Counted from the stretch's first letter, positions 1-9,335 are shown. The stretch: 10,334 bases of DNA from Hyphomicrobiales bacterium (GCA_028290345.1 JAQGKB010000075.1:1-10334), one strand, 5' to 3'. The notes: a model not told the origin generated them from the sequence alone. A program made the numbers and translations.

Positions 1-175
1 TGCCGAACAGCAGCACGTGCAGTTCCTGCGTGGTCCAGCTGATGGCGGTGACGACGACGCCCGAGACGATGCCGATGCCAATGGCGCTCGCGAGCATGAG
101 CAAGCCCCGGTACTGCCCAAAGCCGGATATCGAGCGCGGCAGGCCGGATGCAGCCTTCGCCGTCGCCTCAGTCAT
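1..175 (-). CDS. Probable ClC-family chloride channel/transporter, N-terminal fragment
   Basis: The minus strand reads from an ATG at 175-173 without a stop to the left edge, giving 58 residues; the rest of the gene lies outside the window. A GGAG Shine-Dalgarno (plus-strand positions 183-186) lies 7 nt before the ATG, which supports this start. Residues 1-21 are polar and cytoplasmic-looking. Residues 24-45 form a glycine-rich hydrophobic helix (GIGIGIVSGVVVTAI) followed by a segment ending TQELHVLLFG. A helix running into an L-H-x-L-L-F-G end is characteristic of helix B at the start of alphaproteobacterial ClC (EriC-type) proteins, which move chloride across the inner membrane by channel or Cl-/H+ antiport. 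The selectivity-filter motifs that would prove the family are outside the window, so the call rests on this one segment. Another polytopic membrane protein remains possible. Confidence 0.62.
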   Translation of the reverse strand, partial: MTEATAKAASGLPRSISGFGQYRGLLMLASAIGIGIVSGVVVTAISWTTQELHVLLFG

Positions 176-304
176 GGTTGGTCTCCGTTCGGTGAGTAGG
201 AGGCGCGGACCGGCCCAAGCCGGCCTTAACAGCCTCATACGACAATCCGGCAAAGGTGGGTGACTATCTTGGTGAAATTTCGGGCGGTAGCGGGTCCCCG
301 TCCC
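176..304. promoter_or_regulatory. Leader/promoter region of the ClC-like gene
   Basis: This noncoding stretch precedes the minus-strand ClC-like gene and must hold its leader and probably its promoter. It carries the GGAG ribosome binding site at 183-186. It also has a small perfect hairpin, CCGGC (210-214) and GCCGG (219-223) with a 4-nt loop, which would lie in the 5' UTR. I see no convincing -35/-10 pair. Short plus-strand ORFs across this region look accidental. Confidence 0.35.
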
Positions 305-400
305 ACTAGTCATCCTCGCGCTTGACGCGAGGACCCAGGCTTGTGGCAATCACCACCACCGGCGGTCTGGGCCCTCGCTTCAAGCGCGAGGGTGACGAGT
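305..400. repeat. Imperfect inverted repeat, 36-bp arms (REP/RIME-like palindromic element)
   Basis: Positions 305-340 and the reverse complement of 365-400 match at 31 of 36 bases, separated by a 24-nt loop (341-364). Each arm also folds on itself. The left arm has CCTCGCG (314-320) and CGCGAGG (326-332) around CTTGA. The right arm has CCCTCGC (372-378) and GCGAGGG (386-392). Nested palindromes of this kind, a GAGG-type stem around CTTGA, are dispersed intergenic repeats in many alphaproteobacterial genomes. It starts 45 bp past the stop of the last ABC exporter gene, so the transcript could form a long 3' hairpin that acts as an RNA-stability element or factor-dependent terminator. There is no T-tract for a standard intrinsic terminator. 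Dispersal in this genome cannot be tested from one window. Confidence 0.75.
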
Positions 401-444
401 GGTGGGGGTGCAGGCCCCGGGGAACCGACCGACTGTCGCCTGCC

Positions 445-2319
<1,875 letters not shown>

Positions 2320-2341
2320 GGTCGCGTGCCCGATGCTGCTT

Positions 2342-2358
2342 GGATGCGGGGCGCATCC
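2342..2358. promoter_or_regulatory. Perfect 7-bp palindrome before ABC1 (possible operator or leader hairpin)
   Basis: GGATGCG (2342-2348) and CGCATCC (2352-2358) are perfect reverse complements around GGG. The site is 22 bp upstream of the ABC1 start codon. If the weak promoter candidate at 2361-2389 is real, the palindrome falls at about the transcription start, a normal place for a repressor site. It could equally be a leader hairpin or chance. Confidence 0.35.
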
Positions 2359-2360
2359 GG

Positions 2361-2389
2361 GTGATTTTCGTGATCTGCAAGCATGTCAA
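2361..2389 (-). promoter_or_regulatory. Weak candidate sigma70-type promoter for ABC1
   Basis: On the minus strand a perfect TTGACA (2389-2384) is followed after 17 bp by AATCAC (2366-2361). The -35 matches the consensus; the -10 is poor. The spacing and position before the ABC1 start are right. It would let ABC1 be transcribed apart from ABC2, consistent with the 158-bp gap and the hairpin just after ABC2. Confidence 0.25.
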
Positions 2390-2437
2390 AAGCCCGACTC
2401 GCGAGCGCTGGCAAGTCAAATCTTGTGTCCCATTGTA

Positions 2438-2467
2438 ACCGGGGGACAGCGCACGCCGCCCCCCGGT
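2438..2467 (-). terminator. GC-rich hairpin just after ABC2 (possible terminator or 3' stabiliser)
   Basis: ACCGGGGG (2438-2445) and CCCCCGGT (2460-2467) form a perfect 8-bp stem with a 14-nt loop, beginning 10 bp past the ABC2 stop codon on the minus strand. The sequence that follows on the minus strand is TACAATGG, so the U-tract of an intrinsic terminator is missing. It may be a weak or factor-dependent terminator, or a hairpin that protects the 3' end of the upstream message. Confidence 0.4.
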
Positions 2468-2477
2468 CAGTGCGGCC

Positions 2478-4337
2478 CTATTGGGCGGCGGTTTCGAGGT
2501 CGAGGAAGCCCCCGGACTGGCGCATCCAGAGCTGGGCGTAGTGCCCGCCACGCGACAGCAGTTGGGCGTGGGTTCCCTCCTCGACGATCTGCCCCTGCTC
2601 CAGCACCACTAGCCGATCCATGGCGGCGATAGTCGAAAGCCGGTGCGCGATGGCGATCACGGTCTTGTCGTGCATCAAGGCCTGGAGCTGTTCCTGGATC
2701 GCCGCCTCGACTTCGCTATCGAGCGCCGAAGTCGCCTCGTCGAGCACCAGGATCGGTGCATCCTTGAGCAGCACCCGGGCGATGGCGACGCGCTGCCGTT
2801 GGCCGCCCGAGAGTTTTACGCCCCGCTCGCCGACGTGGGCATCGTACCCCAGCCGGCCCTTCATGTCGGAGAGCCCGACGATGACATCATGGATGCGGGC
2901 CTGCTCGGCCGCCTCGATCATCTGGGCATCGGTGGCGTCCTGCCGCCCATACTTCAAATTCTCCCGCACCGAGCGATGCAGCAGTGACGTATCCTGGCTG
3001 ACAAGGCCGATAGCGGCGCGCACGCTTTCCTGCGTGACGTTCCGCACATCCTGCCCATCGATGCGGATCGAGCCGCCCTGCACGTCGAACATGCGCAAAG
3101 CGAGGTTGACCAGCGTCGACTTACCCGAGCCGGAGCGGCCGACGAGACCGATCTTTTCGCCCGGCTCCACGGTCAGGCTGAAATTGTCGATGACGCTACC
3201 GGTGCCGCCGCGCCAGTAGTTAAAGGTGACGTTGTCGTAGTCGATCTCGCCCTTGTCGACCTTGAGGGCGGGAGCATTGGGTGCGTTGACCATCGTCAGC
3301 GGCTTGGCGATCGTCTCCATGCTGTCACGGACGTTGCCGATCTGGCGAAAGACGTTGGATCCGATTTCGAGAATCCAGCCCGACATGTTCATCATCTGCA
3401 GGGCGAACGGGATCGCGGTTGCCACTGCAGCTGCCAGCAGCGTGCCGCGGTTCCAGCCATCGAGTGCCAGCCAGGTGATCGAGACCACGAGGAAGGCGTT
3501 CAGCAGGAACAATGTCGACCACATATACGTGAAAGTCCGCATCAACTTGCGGAAGCAGATCGCATGATCCATCACCGATTCAGCGACGTAGGCGTCCTCG
3601 TGCCCATCGGTCGAAAACGTCTTCAGTGTTTGGATATTCGTGTAGCTATCCACGATCCGGCCGGTCATTACCGACTTGGTTTCGGATAGTTCCTCGGAAT
3701 AGCGGGCGATGAGCGGCATGGCGACGGAAAAGAGGATGCCGTAGAGCACAAGCCAGATGCCGATCGGCACCAGCAGGATCCAATCGAGCCTGGCCATCGC
3801 GATGATGGCGACGACCACGAACACCGCCGCGTACCAGGCGGCATCGATCGTCAGGTTAACGCCGGTCTCGATGGCCTCGCCAGCCTGCAGGATCTTGTTG
3901 GCGATGCGGCCGGCAAAGTCGTTCTGGAAGAAAGTCCAGCTCTGCCGGATGACGTGCCAATGCGTTTGCCAGCGCACCAGGTCAACGAGGTTGGGCACGA
4001 TGGCGTGATTGCGGATCAGCGTGTCGCAGGTGAAGATCAGCGGGCGGAACAGGACGACTACGCTGGCCATCCAGAGCAGCGTCGTGCCGTTGACCGTGAA
4101 CATCTGGCCCGGCGGGGTGGTGGCCAGCATGCCGACGAGGAGGCCGACGAAGATCGGCAGCATGGCATCGGCTATCGATCCGCAGGCGACCAAGGCCATG
4201 CGAATGAGGAATGCTGTCCGAAACTGTTCGATGAAATAGAAGACGAAACGCCACAGCCCCATAGGTGGCTGCGGGTTCTTGGCTAGTGCTATTGGGTGAT
4301 AAAGTCCGTCGAAATAAGCGATGAGACGATTGAACAT
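2478..4337 (-). CDS. ABC exporter, fused permease-ATPase half-transporter (second gene of the array, 'ABC2')
   Basis: This 619-aa half-transporter has the same architecture as its neighbours and no visible clue to its substrate. Helices are near residues 42-66, 86-106, 166-184, 187-208, 273-292 and 298-316. The ATPase has A-loop Y374, Walker A GRSGSGKS (400-407), Q448, GERG (503-506), LSGGQ (509-513), Walker B ILVLDE (529-534) and H565, all canonical. FAGRIA (141-146) and TGRIVDSY (225-232) match the other copies. Within the array it is closer to ABC1 than to ABC3 in the first cytoplasmic segment (LVRWQ in both, RIRWM in ABC3) and over the last 105 ATPase-side residues (95 identical to ABC1). 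The ATG at 4337 follows a GAGAG Shine-Dalgarno at 4342-4346, and the start lies inside a small ORF in another frame (4289-4441). Catalysis looks intact, so homodimers or mixed dimers with a neighbour are both possible. Confidence 0.96.
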   Translation of the reverse strand: MFNRLIAYFDGLYHPIALAKNPQPPMGLWRFVFYFIEQFRTAFLIRMALVACGSIADAMLPIFVGLLVGMLATTPPGQMFTVNGTTLLWMASVVVLFRPLIFTCDTLIRNHAIVPNLVDLVRWQTHWHVIRQSWTFFQNDFAGRIANKILQAGEAIETGVNLTIDAAWYAAVFVVVAIIAMARLDWILLVPIGIWLVLYGILFSVAMPLIARYSEELSETKSVMTGRIVDSYTNIQTLKTFSTDGHEDAYVAESVMDHAICFRKLMRTFTYMWSTLFLLNAFLVVSITWLALDGWNRGTLLAAAVATAIPFALQMMNMSGWILEIGSNVFRQIGNVRDSMETIAKPLTMVNAPNAPALKVDKGEIDYDNVTFNYWRGGTGSVIDNFSLTVEPGEKIGLVGRSGSGKSTLVNLALRMFDVQGGSIRIDGQDVRNVTQESVRAAIGLVSQDTSLLHRSVRENLKYGRQDATDAQMIEAAEQARIHDVIVGLSDMKGRLGYDAHVGERGVKLSGGQRQRVAIARVLLKDAPILVLDEATSALDSEVEAAIQEQLQALMHDKTVIAIAHRLSTIAAMDRLVVLEQGQIVEEGTHAQLLSRGGHYAQLWMRQSGGFLDLETAAQ

Positions 4338-4441
4338 AATAGACTCTCAAAATTTTGCGTGAAGTGCGGACTGAGCCCGGTATGGGCGTGGCGCGGCAGA
4401 CCGGGTGCGGCAGTTCGTGTTTCCTGCAAAAAGCTATTCAT
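4289..4441 (-). CDS. Possible 50-aa leader ORF overlapping the ABC2 start
   Basis: In the gap between ABC3 and ABC2, an ATG at 4441-4439 is preceded by AGGAG with a 6-nt spacer (minus strand, plus positions 4448-4452). This is a better ribosome binding site than those of the three exporter genes. The frame encodes 50 residues beginning MNSFLQETRTAAPG and stops at 4289, so it overlaps the first 49 nt of ABC2 in another frame. I do not recognise the peptide. It has no signal peptide, and its only hydrophobic part lies in the ABC2-overlapping tail. Ribosomes on it would cross the ABC2 ribosome binding site and start codon, so it could couple or limit ABC2 translation. An in-frame ATG at 4480 lacks this site. 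It may also be a chance ORF. Confidence 0.3.
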   Translation of the reverse strand: MNSFLQETRTAAPGLPRHAHTGLSPHFTQNFESLLCSIVSSLISTDFITQ

Positions 4442-4512
4442 CAGTTTCTCCTGGGTTGGCCCGGGCCGGTTATTCGGCACGAGCTGAAAATTATTGTTAT
4501 CGAAAGTGGGCG
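4338..4512. other. Intergenic gap between ABC3 and ABC2
   Basis: This 175-bp gap separates two codirectional genes. Just past the ABC3 stop is an AT-rich patch (4487-4501), which could hold a minus-strand promoter element, though I see no clean -35/-10 pair. A self-complementary GGCCCGGGCC lies at 4458-4467. CCCGGT (4376-4381) and ACCGGG (4400-4405) can pair across an 18-nt loop. None is followed by a T-tract. The rest is taken by the possible leader ORF and its ribosome binding site. Confidence 0.4.
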
Positions 4513-6405
4513 TTACTCGGCCGCTTCGACATCCTCGTTGTCGACGAGTTCGCGATCATTGGCAACCTTGGCGTCTTCATCGGGTTCGATGAAGCCGCCG
4601 GATTGGCGCTGCCACAGCCGGGCATAATGCCCGTTCAGCGCCAGCAACTGGGCGTGGGTGCCATCCTCGACAATGCGCCCCTCGTCTAGGACGATCAGCC
4701 GGTCCATTGCGGCAATGGTCGAGAGGCGGTGGGCGATGGCGATCACGGTCTTGCCCTGCATCAGCCGGTGCAACTGGCTCTGGATCGCGGCTTCGACTTC
4801 ACTGTCGAGTGCCGAGGTCGCCTCGTCGAGCACCAGGATCGGCGCGTCCTTCAGCAGTACGCGGGCGATGGCGATGCGCTGGCGCTGCCCGCCGGAGAGT
4901 TTTACCCCCCGTTCGCCGACGTGAGCCTCGTAGCCCGTGTGCCCCAACTTGTCGGAAAGGCCCTGGACGAAATCGTGCGCCTCGGCATGCGTCGCAGCCT
5001 CGATCATCTGCTCGTCCGTCGCATCGGGGCGGCCGTACATGATGTTCTCCCGCACCGAACGATGCAGCAACGAGGTATCCTGGCTGACGACGCCAATGGC
5101 CGCTCGCAGCGATTCCTGGGTGACGCTCGCAATGTCCTGCCCATCGATGGTGATGCGGCCGGTCTCGAGATCGTAGAAGCGTAGGATCAGGTTGATCAGC
5201 GTCGACTTGCCCGCGCCCGAGCGGCCGACGAGGCCGATCTTCTCGCCCGGCCGGATGACCAGCGACAAGTCCTCGAGCACGCCCTTGGCCTCGCCGTAGT
5301 GGAAATTGACGCTATCGAAGCGGATTTCGCCCTTGCCGACCGCCAGCGCGACCGCATCCGGCTTGTCCGCGACCAGCCGGGCCACGGCAATCGAGTTCAT
5401 TCCGTCGCGCACCGTGCCGATGTTCTCGAACAGCGCCGACATTTCCCACATGATCCACTGGCTCATGCCGAAGAAGCGCAGCACCAGCGCCGCCGCGACG
5501 GCGATCGCTCCGGGGGTGATCGAATTGCCGAGCCACAGCCAGATGCCGATGCCGAAGACCGCGGCGAGCAGCAGCACGTTGAGGCCGTAGATCGCAATGT
5601 TGAGGATCGTCGCCAGCCGCATCTGCACGTAGACAGTGGGGAGGAATTCCTCCATCGCCTCACGCACATAGCTCTCTTCGCGCTTGGAGTGCGAGAAGAG
5701 CTTCACCGTCGAGATATTGGAGTAGCCGTCAACGATGCGCCCGGTCATGGTCGAGCGCGCGTCAGCCTGCCTGGACGCGATATCGGCCAACCGCGGAATG
5801 AAATAGCGCAGCATGCCGATATAGGCCGCGAGCCAGAGGACGAACGGCACGGCCAGCCGCCAATCGTTCATCGCAGCCAGCACCACGGCGCCCACGAAAT
5901 AGAACACGACGTAGTTGAGCACGTCGAACAGCTTCATCGCCGTATCGCGGATGGCGAGTGCTGTCTGCATCAGCTTGGTGGCAATGCGGCCGGCAAACTC
6001 GTCCTGGAAATAGGCCATGGACTGGCGCAGGATGTAGCGGTGCATCATCCAGCGGATGCGCTGCGGCAGGTTGCCGAGCAAGGTCTGGTTGATGATCATC
6101 GACTGCAGCGCGATGACGGCCGGCAGCGCGATGAGCACGAAGACCCCCATCAGCGCCAGCCGCAGGCCCTCATCGTGCAGGAAGGTTTCGCGGTTGGCCT
6201 TCGACAGCCAATCGACCACATTGCCGAGGAATCCGAACAGGGTCACTTCGCTGAGCGCGATCGCAGCCGTCATCACTGCCATCAGCGCCAGCCAGCGCTT
6301 CGAGCCCTTTACGTAGTGCAAGCAAAACGCCAGCATGCCCCGCGGCGGCAGGGTAGGATCGGCGGACGGATACGAATCGAGGCGGCGTTCAAACCAGCGC
6401 AACAT
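4513..6405 (-). CDS. ABC exporter, fused permease-ATPase half-transporter (first gene of the array, 'ABC3')
   Basis: This 630-aa half-transporter is the promoter-proximal gene of the array. Helices are near residues 37-62, 82-102, 162-179, 184-205, 265-292 and 298-316. The ATPase has A-loop Y370, Walker A GRSGAGKS (394-401), Q442, GERG (497-500), LSGGQ (503-507), Walker B ILVLDE (523-528) and H559, all intact. FAGRIA (137-142) and TGRIVDGY (221-228) match the array pattern. It differs from the other two by a C-terminal extension after the shared RQSGGF: residues 606-630 carry 11 Asp/Glu and only two Lys/Arg. The ATG at 6405 has an AGGTG-like Shine-Dalgarno 4 nt upstream. It is transcribed divergently from pepN across 232 bp, and that region probably supplies its promoter. 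Substrate unknown; ABC exporter assignment firm. Confidence 0.96.
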   Translation of the reverse strand: MLRWFERRLDSYPSADPTLPPRGMLAFCLHYVKGSKRWLALMAVMTAAIALSEVTLFGFLGNVVDWLSKANRETFLHDEGLRLALMGVFVLIALPAVIALQSMIINQTLLGNLPQRIRWMMHRYILRQSMAYFQDEFAGRIATKLMQTALAIRDTAMKLFDVLNYVVFYFVGAVVLAAMNDWRLAVPFVLWLAAYIGMLRYFIPRLADIASRQADARSTMTGRIVDGYSNISTVKLFSHSKREESYVREAMEEFLPTVYVQMRLATILNIAIYGLNVLLLAAVFGIGIWLWLGNSITPGAIAVAAALVLRFFGMSQWIMWEMSALFENIGTVRDGMNSIAVARLVADKPDAVALAVGKGEIRFDSVNFHYGEAKGVLEDLSLVIRPGEKIGLVGRSGAGKSTLINLILRFYDLETGRITIDGQDIASVTQESLRAAIGVVSQDTSLLHRSVRENIMYGRPDATDEQMIEAATHAEAHDFVQGLSDKLGHTGYEAHVGERGVKLSGGQRQRIAIARVLLKDAPILVLDEATSALDSEVEAAIQSQLHRLMQGKTVIAIAHRLSTIAAMDRLIVLDEGRIVEDGTHAQLLALNGHYARLWQRQSGGFIEPDEDAKVANDRELVDNEDVEAAE

Positions 6406-6637
6406 AGGACACCTGATGGGGCTATTAGAGAGACGCTATCCGGACGCGAAGAATATTTGCAGCTTGGATGGCGTGCCGGCGAACCATAGTATGCGCTCCC
6501 AATGCTGCCCAAATTGGCAGAAAAGATGGCCAAACGTGGTCGCCAGTTCGGCAGAATACACCAACCGCACGAATTGACTGTTACCTGCTCGCCACATCTC
6601 AATTAAGACTTGCCGGCCTGTTTTTGGAGTCCCCCTG
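6406..6637. promoter_or_regulatory. Divergent promoter region between ABC3 and pepN
   Basis: This region must drive ABC3 leftward and pepN rightward, and it looks less GC-rich than its coding flanks. Leftward, TACTAT on the minus strand (6491-6486) is a fair -10 about 80 bp before the ABC3 start, but the -35 is poor. Rightward, TTGACT (6574-6579) resembles a -35 without a clear -10. A GGAG Shine-Dalgarno at 6626-6629 lies 8 nt before the pepN ATG. Possible protein-binding dyads are CTGCC/GGCAG (6505-6509 and 6516-6520) and TTGGC/GCCAA (6514-6518 and 6529-6533). Minus-strand ORFs of 78 and 97 codons crossing it show no recognisable protein and no good start site. Confidence 0.45.
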
Positions 6638-9277
6638 ATGTCTGCCGATACGGACCGTACGATTTTTCTCAAAGACTATACGCCGAGCGCCTATGCCATC
6701 GAGGCGGTATCGCTGGACGTCAGGATCGCGCCGGAGCGGAGCAAAATCACCGCCCAACTCACCGTGGTGCCGCGCGAGGGCACGGCGCCCGGGACGCCGC
6801 TGGTGCTCGATGGCGAAGAGCTGACGCTGACCTCGATTGCCATCGACGGCCTGCCGCTGGTGATGAGTGCCTATGAGGCGTCTCCATCGGGGCTGACCAT
6901 CATCGAGCCGCCGCTGCGCCGCTTTGTGCTCGAAACCGAGGTGGTGGTCGAGCCGGAGAAGAACACCCGTCTCATGGGGCTCTATCGCTCCAACGGCACC
7001 TGGTGCACGCAGTGCGAATCCGAAGGGTTTCGACGCATCACCTATTTCCTCGACCGGCCGGATATCCTTTCCACCTACAAGGTGACGATCACCGCCGACA
7101 AGACGCTGGCCCCGGTGCTGCTCTCCAACGGCAATCTGGTCGCCAAGGGCGATGCCGGCGACAATCAGCACTACGCCGTGTGGGAGGATCCGCATCCCAA
7201 GCCGGCCTACCTGTTCGCCATGGTGGCCGGCGACCTCGGTTCGATCCACGACAGTTTTACGACCGCCTCGGGCCGCAAGGTCGACCTCGGGATTTTCTGC
7301 GCCCATGGCAAGGAAGACGAGTGCCTCTACGCAATGGATTCGCTGAAGCGCTCGATGGCGTGGGACGAACGCCGCTTCGGGCGCGAGTACGACCTCGACG
7401 TCTTCAACATCGTCGCCGTCAGCGATTTCAATTTTGGCGCAATGGAGAACAAGGGCCTCAACATCTTCAACGACAAGCTGGTGTTCGCAAAACCCGAGAG
7501 CGCCACGGACAATGATTTCGCCAATGTGGAGCGCGTCATCGCGCATGAGTATTTCCACAATTGGACAGGTAACAGAATCACTTGCCGCGACTGGTTCCAG
7601 CTCTGCCTCAAGGAGGGACTGACGGTTTATCGCGACCAGGAATTCACCTCGGACGAGCGCTCGCGGCCGGTGAAGCGCATCGATGACGTGCGCACCTTGC
7701 GTGCGGCGCAGTTCCCCGAGGATGGCGGCCCCCTCGCCCACCCGGCCCGGCCCGACCATTACAAGGAGATCAACAACTTCTATACGACCACGGTCTACGA
7801 GAAGGGCGCCGAGATCGTCCGCATGCTGGCGACGCTGTTGGGCGAAGCCGGCTTCCGCAAGGGCATGGACCTCTATTTCGAGCGCCATGACGGCCAGGCG
7901 GCGACGATCGAGCAGTTCCTGCAGGTCTTTGCCGATGCCAACCAGATCGATCTCAGCCACTTCAGCAAGTGGTACGATCAGGCGGGCACGCCGGTGGTGA
8001 CCGTCTCGGACAATTTTGACGAAGCCAGCCAGACCTATACGCTGAACCTATCCCAGAAAACCGAGCCGACGCCCGGCCAGCCGGACAAGCAAGCCATGGT
8101 GCTGCCGATCAAGTTCGGGCTCCTCGGCCCGAACGGCGCGCCGATGGGCTGGAGCAAGGTTTCCGGCGGCGACATCAGCAACGACATGATCGTGCTCGAC
8201 ACCGATAGCGTCACGCTGCGCTTCGAGGGCGTGCCGAACCGGCCGGTGCCGTCGCTGTTCCGCGAGTTTTCCGCCCCGGTGAAGATCAAGTCCAACGCGA
8301 CGCAGCAGGATCAACTGTTTCTCGCGCGGCACGACAGCGATCCGTTCAATCGCTGGCAGGCGCTGCAGGATATCTCGCTCGCGCTGATTGTCGCCGCCGT
8401 CGGGGGGCATCACTGGACCGAAGGCTCGATTGCGGCGCTGGCCAAGGCCTTCGAGGACACGGTGACCCACCAAGGGCTCGACGACGCCTTTAAAGCGCAC
8501 GCAATGAGCATCCCGAGCGAACTCGAAATCGCCCGCACCATCGGCAAGGACGTCGATCCCGAGCGCATCCATCAGATCCGCGATGACTTTGTCCGCGACC
8601 TCGTCGCCAAGGCCGGAACAACGCTGCGCGCTGTCTATAACGGCATCCAGGTCAGCGAAGCTTATTCGCCCGATGCGAAGCAAGCGGGGCTCCGGGCGCT
8701 GCGCACGGCAGTGCTCGGCCTGTTGGTGCGGGGCAAGGCGCCGGGCGCAGCCGAACTTGCTGGTGGACAGTACCGGCAGGCGACCAACATGACCGACCGC
8801 TTTGCCGCGCTCGCGGCAATCGTGGCGTCGTGGACGGCGGAGGCCGAGGCGCTGCTCGGCGATTTCCGCACCATGTACACCGCCGATCCGCTGGTGCTCG
8901 ACAAGTGGTTGTCGCTCAATGCAAGCGCGCCCGACGAGGGTGTAGTGGACCGGCTCAAGGCGATCCTTGCCGACCCCGGCTTCCCCCGGAACAACCCCAA
9001 CCGGCTGCGGGCGCTCGTGGGAGCTTTCGCCATGGGCAATGCGGTGCAGTTCGCCCGCCCGGACGGCGCCGGCTTCCGTTTCGTGACCGAATTCTGCCGC
9101 GGCGTCGACAGCCGCAATCCGCAGGTTGCGTCGCGCGTGCTGACCGCGTTCCGCATCTGGCCGAGCTTTGAACCGAAGCGCCGCCAGGAAGCCGAATCAG
9201 CGCTCAAGACGCTGCAGAGCGGGGGCGGCCTGTCGCGAAACCTGAGCGATATACTGGGCCGGGTTTTGGCTGGTTAA
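6638..9277 (+). CDS. pepN: Aminopeptidase N (M1 family zinc metallopeptidase)
   Basis: This complete 879-aa protein is about the length of E. coli PepN (870 aa). It removes N-terminal amino acids from peptides late in cytosolic protein turnover. There is no signal peptide, as expected for the cytosolic enzyme. The exopeptidase motif GAMEN is at 267-271, with E271 binding the substrate amino terminus. The zinc site is H303-E304-x-x-H307 followed by E326 in the spacing HExxH-x18-E. Y387 matches the catalytic tyrosine, and Q125/E127 match the substrate-anchoring pair; all are offset by about +6 from E. coli numbering. An N-terminal beta domain (about 1-200), the catalytic domain (about 200-445), a small beta domain and the helical C-terminal domain (from about 550) follow in the usual order. 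The ATG at 6638 has GGAG at 6626-6629. No residue is missing; this looks like a normal housekeeping gene. Confidence 0.98.
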   Translation: MSADTDRTIFLKDYTPSAYAIEAVSLDVRIAPERSKITAQLTVVPREGTAPGTPLVLDGEELTLTSIAIDGLPLVMSAYEASPSGLTIIEPPLRRFVLETEVVVEPEKNTRLMGLYRSNGTWCTQCESEGFRRITYFLDRPDILSTYKVTITADKTLAPVLLSNGNLVAKGDAGDNQHYAVWEDPHPKPAYLFAMVAGDLGSIHDSFTTASGRKVDLGIFCAHGKEDECLYAMDSLKRSMAWDERRFGREYDLDVFNIVAVSDFNFGAMENKGLNIFNDKLVFAKPESATDNDFANVERVIAHEYFHNWTGNRITCRDWFQLCLKEGLTVYRDQEFTSDERSRPVKRIDDVRTLRAAQFPEDGGPLAHPARPDHYKEINNFYTTTVYEKGAEIVRMLATLLGEAGFRKGMDLYFERHDGQAATIEQFLQVFADANQIDLSHFSKWYDQAGTPVVTVSDNFDEASQTYTLNLSQKTEPTPGQPDKQAMVLPIKFGLLGPNGAPMGWSKVSGGDISNDMIVLDTDSVTLRFEGVPNRPVPSLFREFSAPVKIKSNATQQDQLFLARHDSDPFNRWQALQDISLALIVAAVGGHHWTEGSIAALAKAFEDTVTHQGLDDAFKAHAMSIPSELEIARTIGKDVDPERIHQIRDDFVRDLVAKAGTTLRAVYNGIQVSEAYSPDAKQAGLRALRTAVLGLLVRGKAPGAAELAGGQYRQATNMTDRFAALAAIVASWTAEAEALLGDFRTMYTADPLVLDKWLSLNASAPDEGVVDRLKAILADPGFPRNNPNRLRALVGAFAMGNAVQFARPDGAGFRFVTEFCRGVDSRNPQVASRVLTAFRIWPSFEPKRRQEAESALKTLQSGGGLSRNLSDILGRVLAG

Positions 9278-9283
9278 GGAAAG

Positions 9284-9316
9284 CTTACCGCTAGAAATAT
9301 TTTCTAACCGGTTAAG
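9284..9316. repeat. AT-rich imperfect dyad just after pepN
   Basis: Left arm 9284-9297 and right arm 9301-9316 are reverse complements apart from two single-base bulges and one C/T difference, centred on TAT (9298-9300). The core is AGAAA-TAT-TTTCT. The dyad starts 7 bp after the pepN stop. It could be a terminator-like hairpin, although the 3' arm is not followed by a T-tract, or a binding site upstream of the sensor gene. Confidence 0.45.
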
Positions 9317-9335
9317 TGATTCACCCGATTCATGA

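Noticed and set aside
17..263. Two short plus-strand ORFs at the left edge (60 and 77 codons)
   Set aside because: They lie opposite the ClC-like N-terminus and its leader, and their translations are low-complexity Asp/Ala/Arg text or unrecognisable.
5299..6489. 396-codon plus-strand ORF antisense to ABC3
   Set aside because: It is a mirror frame of the membrane-domain codons, rich in His, Arg, Gln and Asp, as expected for the reverse complement of hydrophobic codons. There is no domain.
6436..6672. 78-codon minus-strand ORF across the ABC3-pepN gap, considered as a gene remnant
   Set aside because: It overlaps the pepN start, lacks a ribosome binding site and matches no family I know. The region is better explained as a divergent promoter.
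6599..7960. 453-codon minus-strand ORF antisense to pepN
   Set aside because: It lies almost wholly opposite pepN, which has all catalytic motifs in order. Its translation has no recognisable domain, and long antisense frames are common in GC-rich genes.
8048..8683. 211-codon minus-strand ORF inside pepN
   Set aside because: It is antisense to the PepN C-terminal half, with no recognisable protein.
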